From contig JAATFD010000021.1 in NCBI GenBank assembly GCA_015655375.1, positions 18,817-82,816 on the forward strand: DNA of 64,000 nucleotides. Direction: 5' to 3'. The position numbers and the translations under genes were made by a program. The stretch is from Actinomycetales bacterium. GTDB taxonomy: Bacteria; Actinomycetota; Actinomycetes; Actinomycetales; Actinomycetaceae. Below, in pieces: positions 43,812-53,298 of the stretch (the stretch's first letter is position 1; every line of letters starts with the position of its first letter). The notes under the pieces are model-generated. The model was not told the DNA's origin, did not search any database, and saw only the letters and a list, made by a program, of their open reading frames with translations.

Positions 43812-44920
43812 AGGGAACCTCCGGCTTTGTTGGTCCGGACCAGCAGGAGGACGAGGTAAGGCGCGCCGAGCACGCCGGTGATGACGCCCACGGGATAGCG
43901 GGTGCCGAATACGAACTGTCCGATCAGATCGGCACTCAGCACCAGGATCGTCCCGACCAATGCGGACGGTACGAGCAATCGCGTGCCGGGCCCGACCAGA
44001 CGGGCCGCGATCGGTCCGGACATGAACGCGACGAAGGCGATCGGTCCCGCCCCCGAGGTCGCGAAGGCCAAGAGCGCGACGGCACCGACGATGAGCAGTG
44101 CTCTCGTCGGCCCCACGCGAACTCCCAACGCCGTCGCGGAGTCATCCCCGAGGCGCAGCATGTCGAGCGATCCCTCGGCGGCGAGCATCAGGGGAACGAG
44201 GACGATCCAGGCGACGGCCAGCGGAGCGATCGACTCCCAGGCAGCGCCGTTGAGGCTGCCGGTCAGCCATTGCATCGCGGTCTGCAGGTCCCAGGCAGCG
44301 GCCCGAGAGAGCACGTAGGAGACCACGCTGTTGAGCATGGCGGCGACCCCGATCCCGATGAGGATCAGGCGTGTCCCGGAGAACCCCCCGCGATAGGCGA
44401 GCAGGTCAATCGCGACGGCAGTGGCCAGGGCTCCGGCCAACGCGAGCATCGAGACCTCGACCTTGCCGAGTGAGAACACGATGATCCCGATGACGGCGGC
44501 GGCACTCGCCCCGGAACTGATGCCGATGACGTCGGGGGAGGCCAACGGATTGCGCAACATCGTCTGGGTGGTGACTCCGGCGATCCCGAACGCGGACCCT
44601 GCCAGCACGCCGAGGACGGTGCGCGGCAGACGCAACTCGCCGACGGTGAATGAGGCGCCGGGCACTCGTTCCCCAAGGATGACGCGTGCGACCTCGAGGG
44701 GACTGTAGGTCGTCTGGCCGAACATCAGGGAGGCAGCGATCAGGGCAAGGACGACCAGCCCGAGGCCCGCAGCGATCAGATGCTGGTGCCTCTGGCGGGT
44801 GACTCGTCCCGTCACCACCGTCTGCAGCGTTGCCTCAACGGATTCGGTGTCCGTCCGTGAAGCGTTGTGGGGGAGAATCGCCGCCTTGACCTCGGGCGGT
44901 ATGGCAAGCGGGGCGGTCAT
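43808..44920 (-). CDS. Iron-siderophore ABC transporter permease (FecCD)
   Basis: A 370-residue FecCD-family permease. The long N-terminal cytoplasmic tail (about 45 residues) is followed by about nine membrane segments, with RLPRTVLGVLAGSAFGIAGVTTQTMLRNPLASPDVIG split over the first periplasmic region and GPIAFVAFMSGPIAARLVG near the end. ATGA overlaps both neighbours. FepG-like partner of the next permease. Confidence 0.92.
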   Translation of the reverse strand: MTAPLAIPPEVKAAILPHNASRTDTESVEATLQTVVTGRVTRQRHQHLIAAGLGLVVLALIAASLMFGQTTYSPLEVARVILGERVPGASFTVGELRLPRTVLGVLAGSAFGIAGVTTQTMLRNPLASPDVIGISSGASAAAVIGIIVFSLGKVEVSMLALAGALATAVAIDLLAYRGGFSGTRLILIGIGVAAMLNSVVSYVLSRAAAWDLQTAMQWLTGSLNGAAWESIAPLAVAWIVLVPLMLAAEGSLDMLRLGDDSATALGVRVGPTRALLIVGAVALLAFATSGAGPIAFVAFMSGPIAARLVGPGTRLLVPSALVGTILVLSADLIGQFVFGTRYPVGVITGVLGAPYLVLLLVRTNKAGGSL

Positions 44921-45981
44921 AGCTCACGTACTTTCTGTCGGCGCACGATCGCGATGAAGACGGGGGCGCCGATGACGGCAGTAATGATCCCGACCTGGAC
45001 CTCGGCGGGCCGGGCGACGACGCGCCCGATGACGTCGGCGGCCACGAGCAGCCCGGCTCCGGTCAACGCTGAGAACGGCAGTAACCATCGGTGGTCCGGC
45101 CCGACGAGCAGGCGGCACATGTGGGGCACGACCAAGCCGACGAAGCCGATCGGTCCGGCAACGGCCGTGGCCGCGCCACAGAGCATGACCGCGCCGATCG
45201 ACGCGAGGGCCCGGGTCCGCGTGACGTTCTCGCCCAGGCTGGTCGCGAGGTCATCTCCCAACGCCAGTGAGTTCATTCCTCGCGCACAGGTCACGCAGAT
45301 CAGGACGCCGAGGGCGAGGACAGGCGCAACGGCCGCTGTCCGATCCCAGGTGGCTCCGCCGACCCCGCCGATCTGCCAGAACCGAAAATCCTCGATGACA
45401 TCGATCCGCGGAAGCAGGATGGCGCTGGTCAGTGAGGACAGGGCCGCCGAGGTCGCAGCTCCGGCGAGCGCGAGCTTGAGGGGAGTGGCCCCTCCGTGAC
45501 CCAGCGATCCCACGGAGTAGACGAAGACGGCCGCACCCGCTGCCCCGAGGATTGCAACGCCCATCATCGGGTAGGGCGCGGAGAGGCCGGCGAACGCGAT
45601 TCCGATGACGACCGCCAGAGCGGCGCCGGTGGAGACCCCGAGGATTCCGGGGTCCGCCAGCGGGTTGCGGGTGACGGCCTGCATTGCGGCTCCCGACAGT
45701 CCGAGTGCGGCACCGACGAGGACGGCCAGTGAGGTACGCGGCAGGCGGGCCGCCACGGCCGCCCTCGCCAGGGTGGAGCTGTCGCCCTGGAGGGCGGCGA
45801 GGACGTCGGGGATGGACACCTGGCGGACGCCGAACTCGGCCGAGGCGACGCACAGCAGAGCGAGGACGATGATGACCACGACCAGCCAGGTCAGGCGGGC
45901 ACCGGCCGGGCGCCGTGATGGAACGGCGTCCGGCCGCGCGGGCCTGGCCGGCGGAACGGGCCTGTCGATCAGCGTGCTCAA
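44917..45981 (-). CDS. Iron-siderophore ABC transporter permease (FecCD)
   Basis: A 354-residue FecCD permease with RLPRTSLAVLVGAALGLSGAAMQ, NPLADPGILGVSTGA and GPIGFVGLVVPHMCRLLVG. The frame is open to 46035, but a TTG at 45981 overlaps the binding-protein stop as TTGA, matching the coupling used elsewhere in the window. FepD-like partner of the other permease. Confidence 0.9.
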   Translation of the reverse strand: MSTLIDRPVPPARPARPDAVPSRRPAGARLTWLVVVIIVLALLCVASAEFGVRQVSIPDVLAALQGDSSTLARAAVAARLPRTSLAVLVGAALGLSGAAMQAVTRNPLADPGILGVSTGAALAVVIGIAFAGLSAPYPMMGVAILGAAGAAVFVYSVGSLGHGGATPLKLALAGAATSAALSSLTSAILLPRIDVIEDFRFWQIGGVGGATWDRTAAVAPVLALGVLICVTCARGMNSLALGDDLATSLGENVTRTRALASIGAVMLCGAATAVAGPIGFVGLVVPHMCRLLVGPDHRWLLPFSALTGAGLLVAADVIGRVVARPAEVQVGIITAVIGAPVFIAIVRRQKVREL

Positions 45982-47045
45982 GAACTCGCGGTGAGGGCGT
46001 CCGAGAGCAGCGAGAAGTACTGATCGACGCCCCACGGGATCGACAACGGGGACGGGTTCGCCGAGGCTGCCAGCGGTGTCGAGTTCTGGAGGATCGCGAT
46101 GTGACCCTTTTGGATCGCGGGGATCTTCGACAGCAGTGGGTCGGCCTGCAACTGCGCGATGAGGTCGCTGTTCGGATCGCCGTAGGTGACGAAGATATCG
46201 ACGTCGCTGAAGCGGTCGGCGTCCTCGGCGCTGACCGTGGCGTAGAAGGCGTCGGACTGTGCGGACTCTTCCTCGACGACCTGGGGTGTTGGCATGCCCA
46301 GTCCCTCAAGGAATCCGGGGCGAGTGTCGTTGGAGGTGTAGAAGCCGATCTGGGAGAGATCGGAGGGATCGAGGAAGGAGAAGAGGACCTTCGCGTTCTT
46401 CAGGTCGGGGTGGGCGTCGAGGGCGGTCTCGACCTCGCTCTGCAACTGGTCGATGAGGGCGTCGCCCTCGGCACCGAGCCCGATCGCCTGAGAGTCCATC
46501 CGGATCATGTCCTGGTACGACGTCCCCCAGGCGACCTTGGGGTAGGCGATGGTCGGGGCAATCTTCGACAGCTTGTCGTAGTCGTCCTGGCTCAGCCCAG
46601 AGTAGGCCGCGAGGATGACGTCGGGACGGGTGTCGGCGATGGCCTCGAAGTCGATCCCGTCGGTCTCGTCGAAGAGGACGGGGGTCTGCGCGCCGAGCTC
46701 GGTCAGCTTGTCTTCGACCCAGGGGAGGACGCCGTTGTCGTTGTCGTCGCCCCACGACACCTTCGCCATGCCGACCGGGACGACACCGAGCGCCAGGGGG
46801 ACCTCGTCATTGCCCCAGGCCACGGTTGCCACGCGTTCGGGCTTTTTCTCGATCGTCGTCGACCCGTACACGTGATCGACGGTCACGGGGAAGGTGTCTG
46901 CCGATGAGGTCGATGCGGCGTCCGATGCGGTGGGCGAGTGTGAATCGATGGCCGCGGAGTCGCCGTCTCCCGACGAATTCGAGCAGCCAGCCAGGGCCAG
47001 GGCCGCAGTGGCGATGAGAGCAGTGACGAATGTGGCGCGTCGCAA
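45978..47045 (-). CDS. Iron-siderophore substrate-binding lipoprotein
   Basis: A 355-residue FepB/FhuD-type binding protein. The signal peptide ends in LALAGCS, giving a lipid anchor. The helical-backbone domain includes RVATVAWGNDEVPLALGVVPVG and RPDVILAAYSGLSQDDYDKLSKIAPTI across its first lobe. GGAGGT five bases upstream selects the TTG at 47045, giving MRRATFV. A TTG 11 codons earlier (47078) lacks such a site. First gene of the operon, behind an IdeR-like box. Confidence 0.9.
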   Translation of the reverse strand: MRRATFVTALIATAALALAGCSNSSGDGDSAAIDSHSPTASDAASTSSADTFPVTVDHVYGSTTIEKKPERVATVAWGNDEVPLALGVVPVGMAKVSWGDDNDNGVLPWVEDKLTELGAQTPVLFDETDGIDFEAIADTRPDVILAAYSGLSQDDYDKLSKIAPTIAYPKVAWGTSYQDMIRMDSQAIGLGAEGDALIDQLQSEVETALDAHPDLKNAKVLFSFLDPSDLSQIGFYTSNDTRPGFLEGLGMPTPQVVEEESAQSDAFYATVSAEDADRFSDVDIFVTYGDPNSDLIAQLQADPLLSKIPAIQKGHIAILQNSTPLAASANPSPLSIPWGVDQYFSLLSDALTASS

Positions 47046-47079
47046 GGCGTACCTCCGTTGGAGCGGGTGCTTCCTCAAA

Positions 47080-47098
47080 TGAGGGCAGCCTTACTTTA
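47080..47098 (-). promoter_or_regulatory. IdeR/DtxR-like iron box
   Basis: Read on the minus strand the 19 bases TAAAGTAAGGCTGCCCTCA match the actinobacterial iron box TTAGGTTAGGCTAACCTAA at 13 positions. It sits just upstream of the siderophore binding-protein gene, where iron-loaded IdeR would repress. Match counted by eye. Confidence 0.5.
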
Positions 47099-47171
47099 GT
47101 TGGAGTGCCAGGCGGATGTCATTGGAGAAAAGATCACAGTCCGATGGCGTTTTGCGTGATCAGACGCCTTG

Positions 47172-48233
47172 TCAGGAACGCAGCAGTGAGAGTGCCTCGG
47201 TCGCTCCGATGATGCGGATCCGTTGTCCCCTCGCCTGATAATCCGCGGCCTTCCGCTCCTTCGCACTGCCACGGGAGAGGTCGACATCGGACCCGATCGA
47301 CGCACGGTTCGCCACGACGAGGACGGAGGTCGCCCTCGTCACGCCCTTCTGTGGGGTCCCGCCGTGGGAGGCGATCCGCTCGAAAACGTCCCAGCGATCC
47401 AGGCCCGGCAGGTCCCCGGTGATGACAACGTGCTCACCGAAGAGAGGATCTGCGGGATCGGCCTCGGACGAGGGCGTCGGAAGAGCGCCCGAGGGCGCGG
47501 CATATCCCGGGGTCGAGTAGCGGGCGAAGGCGTCGTGGCGTGCGGGGGCGGCTGGTGTCACTCCCGATCGAGAGGACGACGTGGATCGGGGGTCTGCGGT
47601 CGACCTCGTCCTCGAACCTGATCGGCTGCCGGAGGGACGTCCGGTCCACGCGGGATCGACGCCGAAATCCCAGCGCGGGTCGCGCCCCGGGCGGGGCCAG
47701 AGGTCGTCGACGGTGCGAGCTCCGGTGCGCTCGGCGATGGTCGTTGCGATCATGGCGCAGGCCCGCGCGTCGGCACAGGCGTCGTGATGGGCGAATTCTC
47801 CGATACCCAGGTGGCGGGCAACGGTGTCGAGCTTGTGATTGGGAAGCTTCAGGGACCGTCGGGACAGAGCGAGTGTGTCCTCCCACCGATGTGGCGGGAT
47901 CGCCAGGGAGACCTGCTGGGTCGACCGGTCGAAGACCGCATGGTCGAAGGCGGCATTGTGGGCGATGAGGACCTGTCCGGCGGCGAAGTCCTCGAAGCGC
48001 TCGAGGGAAGTCTCCCAGCCGATACCGTGGCGAGCGACGAAGTCGGGAGTGATGTGGTGGATGAGGACGTTGCGCATGTTGAAGGTCTCGACGCCGGTCG
48101 GTGGGATGACGTACCAGGCGTCCTCGGCGGTGACCTCGCCCCCGATGACGCGGGTCAGACCCACTTGGCAGACGGAGGCGTGCGATCCGTTGGCGGTCTC
48201 GAAGTCGACAGCGACGAAGTCCAGTCCGGACAC
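47172..48233 (-). CDS. DnaQ-family 3'-5' exonuclease with BRCT domain
   Basis: A 353-residue DEDDh exonuclease. Exo I is FVAVDFETANG, Exo II is LIAHNAAFDHAVFD and Exo III is HHDACADARA (His and Asp). A disordered Arg/Ser/Pro-rich linker (about 185-260) leads to a C-terminal BRCT domain (about 265-350) with FGEHVVITGDL. The GTG at 48233 with GGAAGGGG upstream starts the protein at the conserved SGLDFVAVDFE. Probably a DNA repair or proofreading-type nuclease. Confidence 0.88.
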   Translation of the reverse strand: MSGLDFVAVDFETANGSHASVCQVGLTRVIGGEVTAEDAWYVIPPTGVETFNMRNVLIHHITPDFVARHGIGWETSLERFEDFAAGQVLIAHNAAFDHAVFDRSTQQVSLAIPPHRWEDTLALSRRSLKLPNHKLDTVARHLGIGEFAHHDACADARACAMIATTIAERTGARTVDDLWPRPGRDPRWDFGVDPAWTGRPSGSRSGSRTRSTADPRSTSSSRSGVTPAAPARHDAFARYSTPGYAAPSGALPTPSSEADPADPLFGEHVVITGDLPGLDRWDVFERIASHGGTPQKGVTRATSVLVVANRASIGSDVDLSRGSAKERKAADYQARGQRIRIIGATEALSLLRS

Positions 48234-48747
48234 GCGGGTTCCCCTTCCGATTGATCTCTGTGGGAGATTGTCCCTCGAACCGGGGCCCCGTGTGGACCAC
48301 GGGTGGTGTTTTCCCCGACGAGGCGAGTCCCCCTGTCGACCGCGAGGCGTGTTCGGGATGGGTCGCGGTTTCCGGTGACAGGGTGCGCTCCCCAGCAGGA
48401 ATCGCGGAAATCGCAGAATTCGGACGACGGGATGGGAATGCTTCCAGGGTACTTTTCTGATCCCCGTCGAAATCCTTGCCGGACGGAGCTTTCCACGGGC
48501 ACGCCCAGACTCGCGGACGCCCTCCCGGCCGGGCCTCTCGGGCCGCGCCACCTCTGGCCGCGTCGATCCGCCCCGGCGTTCCCCGGCCGTTCACCCGGAT
48601 GACACGAGGGATTCCTCACATCCATGGTGGCTCCCCCAAACGATGGTGACTCCCATCCGACGGAACCCACGACGCGTCGAGACCCGCGGGTCCCGTGCCG
48701 GCCGAGGGCCCTGGCTCCATGCGGGGGGTGAGAGGAAGAAGACTCAG
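48234..48747. other. Gene-free stretch
   Basis: This 514-bp stretch lies between the exonuclease start and the PAP2-like gene. Short frames here lack ribosome sites and codon character. It must contain both divergent promoters. The only structure I see is a small hairpin, CCCGTG-TGGAC-CACGGG, at 48287-48303. Confidence 0.5.
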
Positions 48748-50010
48748 ATGTCACCACGTGTGAACACCCGGATGTGCGGCCTTCCAATCATGGCCTCCGC
48801 CTTGGTTCTCGCAACGCTCGGGGTCCTTCCGGCGTCTGCGGCCCCGACGAACCCGGACCCCGACCCGGTCGCGCTCATGAGCGAGTACGACAACTACTGG
48901 ACCCCCTTCGCCTACGACAAGTCCGATCCCTCGACCGGGTTCCGCGGAGACGTCCTCGATGCGGCGATCCTCGGGAGCTCCGAAATCCCGGATTGGACCG
49001 ATCCGGCGACCGGATTGACCCACACGGGCTCCTACCAGTCGATGGCCGATGACATCTCCCAGGCGTTCCCCTCCGGACATACGACTCACGCATACTCGGT
49101 CGGATTCGCTTTGGCCGCCGTGCTCCCGGAGCTCGCCTCCGAGGCCATCACCCGGTCCTCCGAGGCCGGCGACAACCGCATCGTCCTCGGCGTTCACTAC
49201 CCGCTGGACGTGATGGGAGGACGAATTCTCGGCGAGGCCGGTGTCGCTCACCTGCTCTCCGATCCCGATTACGTCGAGAACACCTTCAAGTCGGCGCAGA
49301 CGGAATTGGCGGACTACCTGGCCTCGCGCTGCGCAGCCGACGGCCAGGGTGCCACGTTGACGGCCTGTATCGATGCCGTGGACGCGAGTGATGCCGGGGG
49401 CTACACGAATGCATTCACCGACGTCGTCTCCGCCCTCACCGCTTACGAGGCCCGGATGACCTACAACTTCGGCCAGATCGGTACCAAGGGTCAGACCGCG
49501 CGCGTGCTCGAGGGCGCCGAGGGTCTCCTCGTCACCGCGTTCCCGACCTTGACCTCCGAGCAGCGTCGCGAGGTCCTCGCCGCCACCGAGATCGATTCCG
49601 GCTACCTCCTGGATTCCAGCTCGGAGGGCTGGCAGCGCCTCAATCTGGTGGCAGCCGCCAGCTCGAAGGTGACCTTGGACCAAGACGGTGCAGTCGTCGA
49701 TGTCGAGCCCGGCCAGTCCATGGCTTCCATCGTCACCGAGGAGCCGACCCCAGAGGTTTCGCCGACGCCGAGCCCCGCGCCAAGCGAGACCTCGCCGGTC
49801 CCGGTCGTCCCGGTCCCAAGCGATTCTGCGACGCCCAAGCCCATGCCCTCGATTCCGTCCCCGACGCAGGCGTTCGCCGTCAAGGCCGGCAAGCGGTCGA
49901 ATCTGGCCCACACGGGTGCCGATCTTGCCGTCATCATCCCAGTCGTTGTCGCACTGCTCATCGCTGGTAGGGCGGTCACGATCATCTTGCGGAGGCAAGC
50001 GAAGCGCTGA
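48748..50010 (+). CDS. Sortase-anchored PAP2-like acid phosphatase
   Basis: A 420-residue secreted protein. The signal peptide (about 1-33) ends PASAA. The phosphatase core has PSGHTTHAYSVGFALA (motif 2) and NRIVLGVHYPLDVMGGR (motif 3, R-x5-6-H-x3-D), but no clear K-x6-RP motif 1. The stretch before PSGH is short. A Pro/Ser/Thr-rich wall-spanning linker leads to LAHTG, a hydrophobic segment and a basic tail, a class-E-type sortase signal. GAGGAAG precedes the ATG at 48748. Enzymatic activity is uncertain because motif 1 seems lost. Confidence 0.8.
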   Translation: MSPRVNTRMCGLPIMASALVLATLGVLPASAAPTNPDPDPVALMSEYDNYWTPFAYDKSDPSTGFRGDVLDAAILGSSEIPDWTDPATGLTHTGSYQSMADDISQAFPSGHTTHAYSVGFALAAVLPELASEAITRSSEAGDNRIVLGVHYPLDVMGGRILGEAGVAHLLSDPDYVENTFKSAQTELADYLASRCAADGQGATLTACIDAVDASDAGGYTNAFTDVVSALTAYEARMTYNFGQIGTKGQTARVLEGAEGLLVTAFPTLTSEQRREVLAATEIDSGYLLDSSSEGWQRLNLVAAASSKVTLDQDGAVVDVEPGQSMASIVTEEPTPEVSPTPSPAPSETSPVPVVPVPSDSATPKPMPSIPSPTQAFAVKAGKRSNLAHTGADLAVIIPVVVALLIAGRAVTIILRRQAKR

Positions 50011-50024
50011 CCCGAACGCCCAAA

Positions 50025-50060
50025 TGGGGGCCGACCGGTCAAGAATCCGGTCGGCCCCCA
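50025..50060 (+). terminator. Rho-independent-type hairpin after the PAP2-like gene
   Basis: TGGGGGCCGACCGG (50025-50038) pairs with CCGGTCGGCCCCCA (50047-50060), 14 of 14 positions, around an 8-base loop, 15 bases after the stop. It lacks a T-run, common in GC-rich actinobacteria, and could also end the leftward HxlR gene from the other side. Confidence 0.8.
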
Positions 50061-50088
50061 CTGGCATGTCGGCAACGTGTGAACCTCG

Positions 50089-50457
50089 TCAGGCGGACTC
50101 CCGGTCGGCTCGCTCGTGCGCCTCGAGGACGCCGGCCATGTGTGAGGTCGCCCAGTCCTCCAACGCCCGGAGGGGCCCGACCAGATCGTGCCCGGTCGCG
50201 GTCAGCTCGTATTCGACGCGGGGAGGAATCTCCGCGTACTGGGTCCGAGTGACCAGACCGTCGCGTTCCAGGGCGCGCAGGGTCTGGGTGAGCATCTTGA
50301 AGGAAATTCCGTCGACGCGCTCGGTCAGATCCTTGAACCGTCGTGGCCCACCGGCCAGCGCCCCGACGACGAGGATGGTCCACTGTTCGCCGATCTCATT
50401 GAGCAGGCCGCGCGACGGGCAGGTCCTGCTGTACGGATCGAACGCTGGCTCACTCAC
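50089..50457 (-). CDS. HxlR-family transcriptional regulator
   Basis: A 122-residue winged-helix regulator with the family signature CPSRGLLNEIGEQWTILVV, RRFKDLTERVDGISFKMLTQTLRALERDGLVTR and PPRVEYELTATG. The cysteine in CPSR can act as a redox/aldehyde sensor in relatives. A GTG at 50457 preceded by AAAGGAAG gives the conventional N-terminus. The reductase gene encoded just upstream on the same strand is its probable target. Confidence 0.88.
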   Translation of the reverse strand: MSEPAFDPYSRTCPSRGLLNEIGEQWTILVVGALAGGPRRFKDLTERVDGISFKMLTQTLRALERDGLVTRTQYAEIPPRVEYELTATGHDLVGPLRALEDWATSHMAGVLEAHERADRESA

Positions 50458-50607
50458 GTGTGGCCACTTCCTTTCTCCAGGTCCCCTCACGATAGTCGGG
50501 AGGACCCACCGCGATCGGTGAGGGGTGGTCCTGGAGATGCGCGGGGTGCGACGTCGACGAGTGTGGGTCTCCGCGGTGTCGGGGTGTGCCCCGGAGCATG
50601 TCGTCAG

Positions 50608-51243
50608 TCAGGACAGAATTTCGAAGCCGCCGGTCCATGGCGTCTGCTCGCTCAGCGCGAGGCCGATTTGGACGGATCCAATTGCCTCCAGCTCGTGGGC
50701 GCGCTTGAGGGCTCCCACATCGATGACGCGCAGACCTGCGGCGGTGACGATACTGCTCAGGGCCGCCTTCGCGTCCGCGTCGTCGGAGGCGATCAAGACT
50801 GCGGTCGGCGCGTCGCCGGTCGTGCCGGACGCGAGGGTCGCGGCGAAGTTGGTGTTGAACGCCTTGACGACGCTGGCTCCGGTCAGGCGAGCGGCCAACT
50901 GCGCGGCAGCGGAGGAACCCGCAGGCGTGATGACGGAGTCGAGCGTTTCGAAATCGATCGGGTTCGTCGGGTCCACGACCACCTTGCCGGCCAGGCCATC
51001 GGGGTAAGCGGCGAGGACCTCGTCGAGGGCGGCGTAGGGCAAGGCAAGGACGACGAGGTCGCCGGTGATCGGATCGCCGATCGAACCGGGCGTGACCTCG
51101 GGGGAGACAGCAGCGGCCTTGGCGGGATCGCGGGTCAGGACCTGGACCGAGGACCCGGCCTTCAGCGCGATCGTTGCGACGGCCGAGCCGATGTTCCCGG
51201 CTCCGATGACGGTGACGGTGGGCAGCGAGGTGGAGGTGCTCAT
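50608..51243 (-). CDS. NADP oxidoreductase, F420-dependent-type (reductase-like Rossmann protein)
   Basis: A 211-residue Rossmann protein. TVTVIGAGNIGSAVATIA is the dinucleotide motif, followed by VLTRDPAKAAA, LVVLALPYAALDEVL and VVDPTNPIDF, as in F420:NADP oxidoreductases and related dinucleotide-binding proteins. Partner HxlR regulators often respond to electrophiles. The true cofactor and substrate are unknown. Confidence 0.82.
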   Translation of the reverse strand: MSTSTSLPTVTVIGAGNIGSAVATIALKAGSSVQVLTRDPAKAAAVSPEVTPGSIGDPITGDLVVLALPYAALDEVLAAYPDGLAGKVVVDPTNPIDFETLDSVITPAGSSAAAQLAARLTGASVVKAFNTNFAATLASGTTGDAPTAVLIASDDADAKAALSSIVTAAGLRVIDVGALKRAHELEAIGSVQIGLALSEQTPWTGGFEILS

Positions 51244-51476
51244 GGGGACTCCTTCTGGAAGGGTGAGCCGATCCGACTGAAAAGCTCTCTAAAGGAGAGT
51301 AGCACGCCATAGGCGAGTAAAGCGAGTGGCGGTGGCGCGAGGCTGCGGATTGAGAAAGCTTTTGCACAATGCATAGCTGCAGAGGGCGACCTCGATGTGG
51401 AGACCCTGCTCCGACCGGTATCGAGGCTGAACGAACGGTTCCCGTGACCGACTCATCGCGGAATGCGGAGCCGCCC

Positions 51477-52334
51477 TCACTCCTCGACGTAGTCGGAGAC
51501 GATGTCCACGGCTCGCATCTTGGCCTCACGTCCGGCCTCGTCGAGACGCGTGGCGACGATTCCGACCACGGCCTCCAGCAGGATCGTCTGGGGGATTCGC
51601 GAGGTCGTGAGAATTTCCTCGCGGAAGGACGGCTGTGGCATCCCGGTCACCAGGGAGACGGAGGCGAGTTCGACCACGGGGGAGTGGCTGAAGGCCGTCA
51701 CGACGACCACCGTCGCTCCCGCGTCGCGTGCTGTCCTCGCGGCTGCCAACGACAGCGTGTTCGACCCCGAGCCGGAGACGATCAGCACGACGTCGTCCTC
51801 ACCCAGACCGCCGATGGCGATGCGTTCCTCGATGACATCGCCGTAGCGCTCGCTCACCCGGCCCAGCGTGACCAGTCGCGCTGCGACGTCCGAGGCCAGC
51901 GACGCTGAAACCCCATGGCCGACGATCACGAGCCGCCGTGCGTCGGCGAGGGCGGACACGGCGGCCTCGACGTCCTCGTCGGTCAGCAACGCGGTCATCT
52001 GCTCGACGTTGGCGCCGACGTGGCGGAAGCTTGCCTCGACCAGGGCGCGTGGACCGCTCCCGGTGGGAGAGGACGCTGTCGATGACGGTCCCACGGGAGC
52101 GGCCACGCCTTCGCGGGCCAGCAGGACGCGCAGCTGCTGGTAGCCGGTCAGCCCCAGGGACTGGCAAGTCCGCACGACCGTCGGGCGTGAAGTCCCTGCT
52201 GTCTCGGCCAACTGCGAACTCGACCATTCGATGATTTCGTCGGGACGCTCGAGGATCACGCGGGCGACTGCTTGTTCGGCGCGTCCCAGGGAGGGCGCTT
52301 GGGCGCGGACCCGTGCGAGGAAGCCCTCGGCCAT
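51477..52334 (-). CDS. RpiR/MurR-family transcriptional regulator
   Basis: A 285-residue regulator. The N-terminal RpiR HTH (1-80) has SSSQLAETAGTSRPTVVRTCQSLGLTGYQQLR. The SIS sugar-phosphate domain (about 125-255) has RLVIVGHGVSASLASDVAARL and VLIVSGSGSNTLSL. It ends the phnDCEE operon, 28 bases after the permease stop. The SIS domain suggests that a phosphosugar-like ligand controls the operon. Confidence 0.88.
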   Translation of the reverse strand: MAEGFLARVRAQAPSLGRAEQAVARVILERPDEIIEWSSSQLAETAGTSRPTVVRTCQSLGLTGYQQLRVLLAREGVAAPVGPSSTASSPTGSGPRALVEASFRHVGANVEQMTALLTDEDVEAAVSALADARRLVIVGHGVSASLASDVAARLVTLGRVSERYGDVIEERIAIGGLGEDDVVLIVSGSGSNTLSLAAARTARDAGATVVVVTAFSHSPVVELASVSLVTGMPQPSFREEILTTSRIPQTILLEAVVGIVATRLDEAGREAKMRAVDIVSDYVEE

Positions 52335-52362
52335 GGTGGTGTCCTCCTCGATCCGGCGGTGT

Positions 52363-53298
52363 TCAGTCGGCTGCTGTGTCCGGGCGCAGGGCCCGCCTGC
52401 GATGACCGTACCCGACGAACCCCCACCGTCCCGTGATGATGCGCTGGCGGATCGTGCCGGAGACCTGGTCGATGATCATCGTGACGATGACGACGACGAT
52501 CAGGAGCATGCCGACCGCGTCCCAGATGCGGTACTGGGTGTTGTCGGTCAGCATCTTGCCGATGCCGCCGGCCCCGATCAGGCCAAGGATCGCGGAGGAC
52601 CGCACGGAGATCTCGAAGCGGTAGAGCCAGAAGGCTAAGACCTCGGGGCGGGCCTGCGGCCAGATTCCCCACCGGACCACTGCGAGCCGTGAGCCGCCGG
52701 TTGCGCGGACGGCCTCCAACGGACCCGGATCGACGGATTCGAAGGCCTCATATCCCCACTTGCCGAGCGTGCCCATTGACCCGACGCCCAGGGCGAGTGC
52801 CCCGGTGAATGCGGTCAGCCCGGTGACCGACAGGATGAGGATCGCGATGACGACCTCGGGAACGGCGCGCAGGATCGCGAAGACGAGCCGCACAGGCAGT
52901 CGGACCCAAGCGGGCGTGACGGTGTGGGCGGCCAGGAAGGACAGCGGGAACGACACGATGATGCCGAGGATTGATCCGATCCAGGCCATCTGGACGCTGA
53001 GCAGGGTCGCCGACAGGGCTTCGCCCGCCTTCGACCAGTCCGGCGGGCCGAAGAGGAGTCCGATGTAGTGGGCGAGGCTCGAGGGGAAGTCCCGCAGCGA
53101 GGACCAGTTGACGTCGATCTTCCAGAAGGCGCCGACGATGACGAGGACGAGCACTGTCCACGTCAGCTTGACCAGGATCCGACGCGGTTTGACGGGGCGC
53201 TCGTGGAGGCCGTCCGTTGGTGCGCCATCGGGCGCCGTCGAGCCGGGTGCCGTCGGACGCGCAGGGCCCGAGGCCGGGGTCGCGGTGGTTGCGCTCAT
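52363..53298 (-). CDS. phnE: Phosphonate-type ABC transporter permease
   Basis: A 311-residue permease with about six membrane segments after a 45-residue Pro/Ala-rich cytoplasmic tail. The EAA-like loop contains EAVRATGGSRLAVVRWGIWPQARPE and the final helix follows GLIGAGGIGKML, both standard for PhnE. The ATG at 53298 overlaps the other permease stop by ATGA. Second of two PhnE-type subunits. Confidence 0.9.
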   Translation of the reverse strand: MSATTATPASGPARPTAPGSTAPDGAPTDGLHERPVKPRRILVKLTWTVLVLVIVGAFWKIDVNWSSLRDFPSSLAHYIGLLFGPPDWSKAGEALSATLLSVQMAWIGSILGIIVSFPLSFLAAHTVTPAWVRLPVRLVFAILRAVPEVVIAILILSVTGLTAFTGALALGVGSMGTLGKWGYEAFESVDPGPLEAVRATGGSRLAVVRWGIWPQARPEVLAFWLYRFEISVRSSAILGLIGAGGIGKMLTDNTQYRIWDAVGMLLIVVVIVTMIIDQVSGTIRQRIITGRWGFVGYGHRRRALRPDTAAD

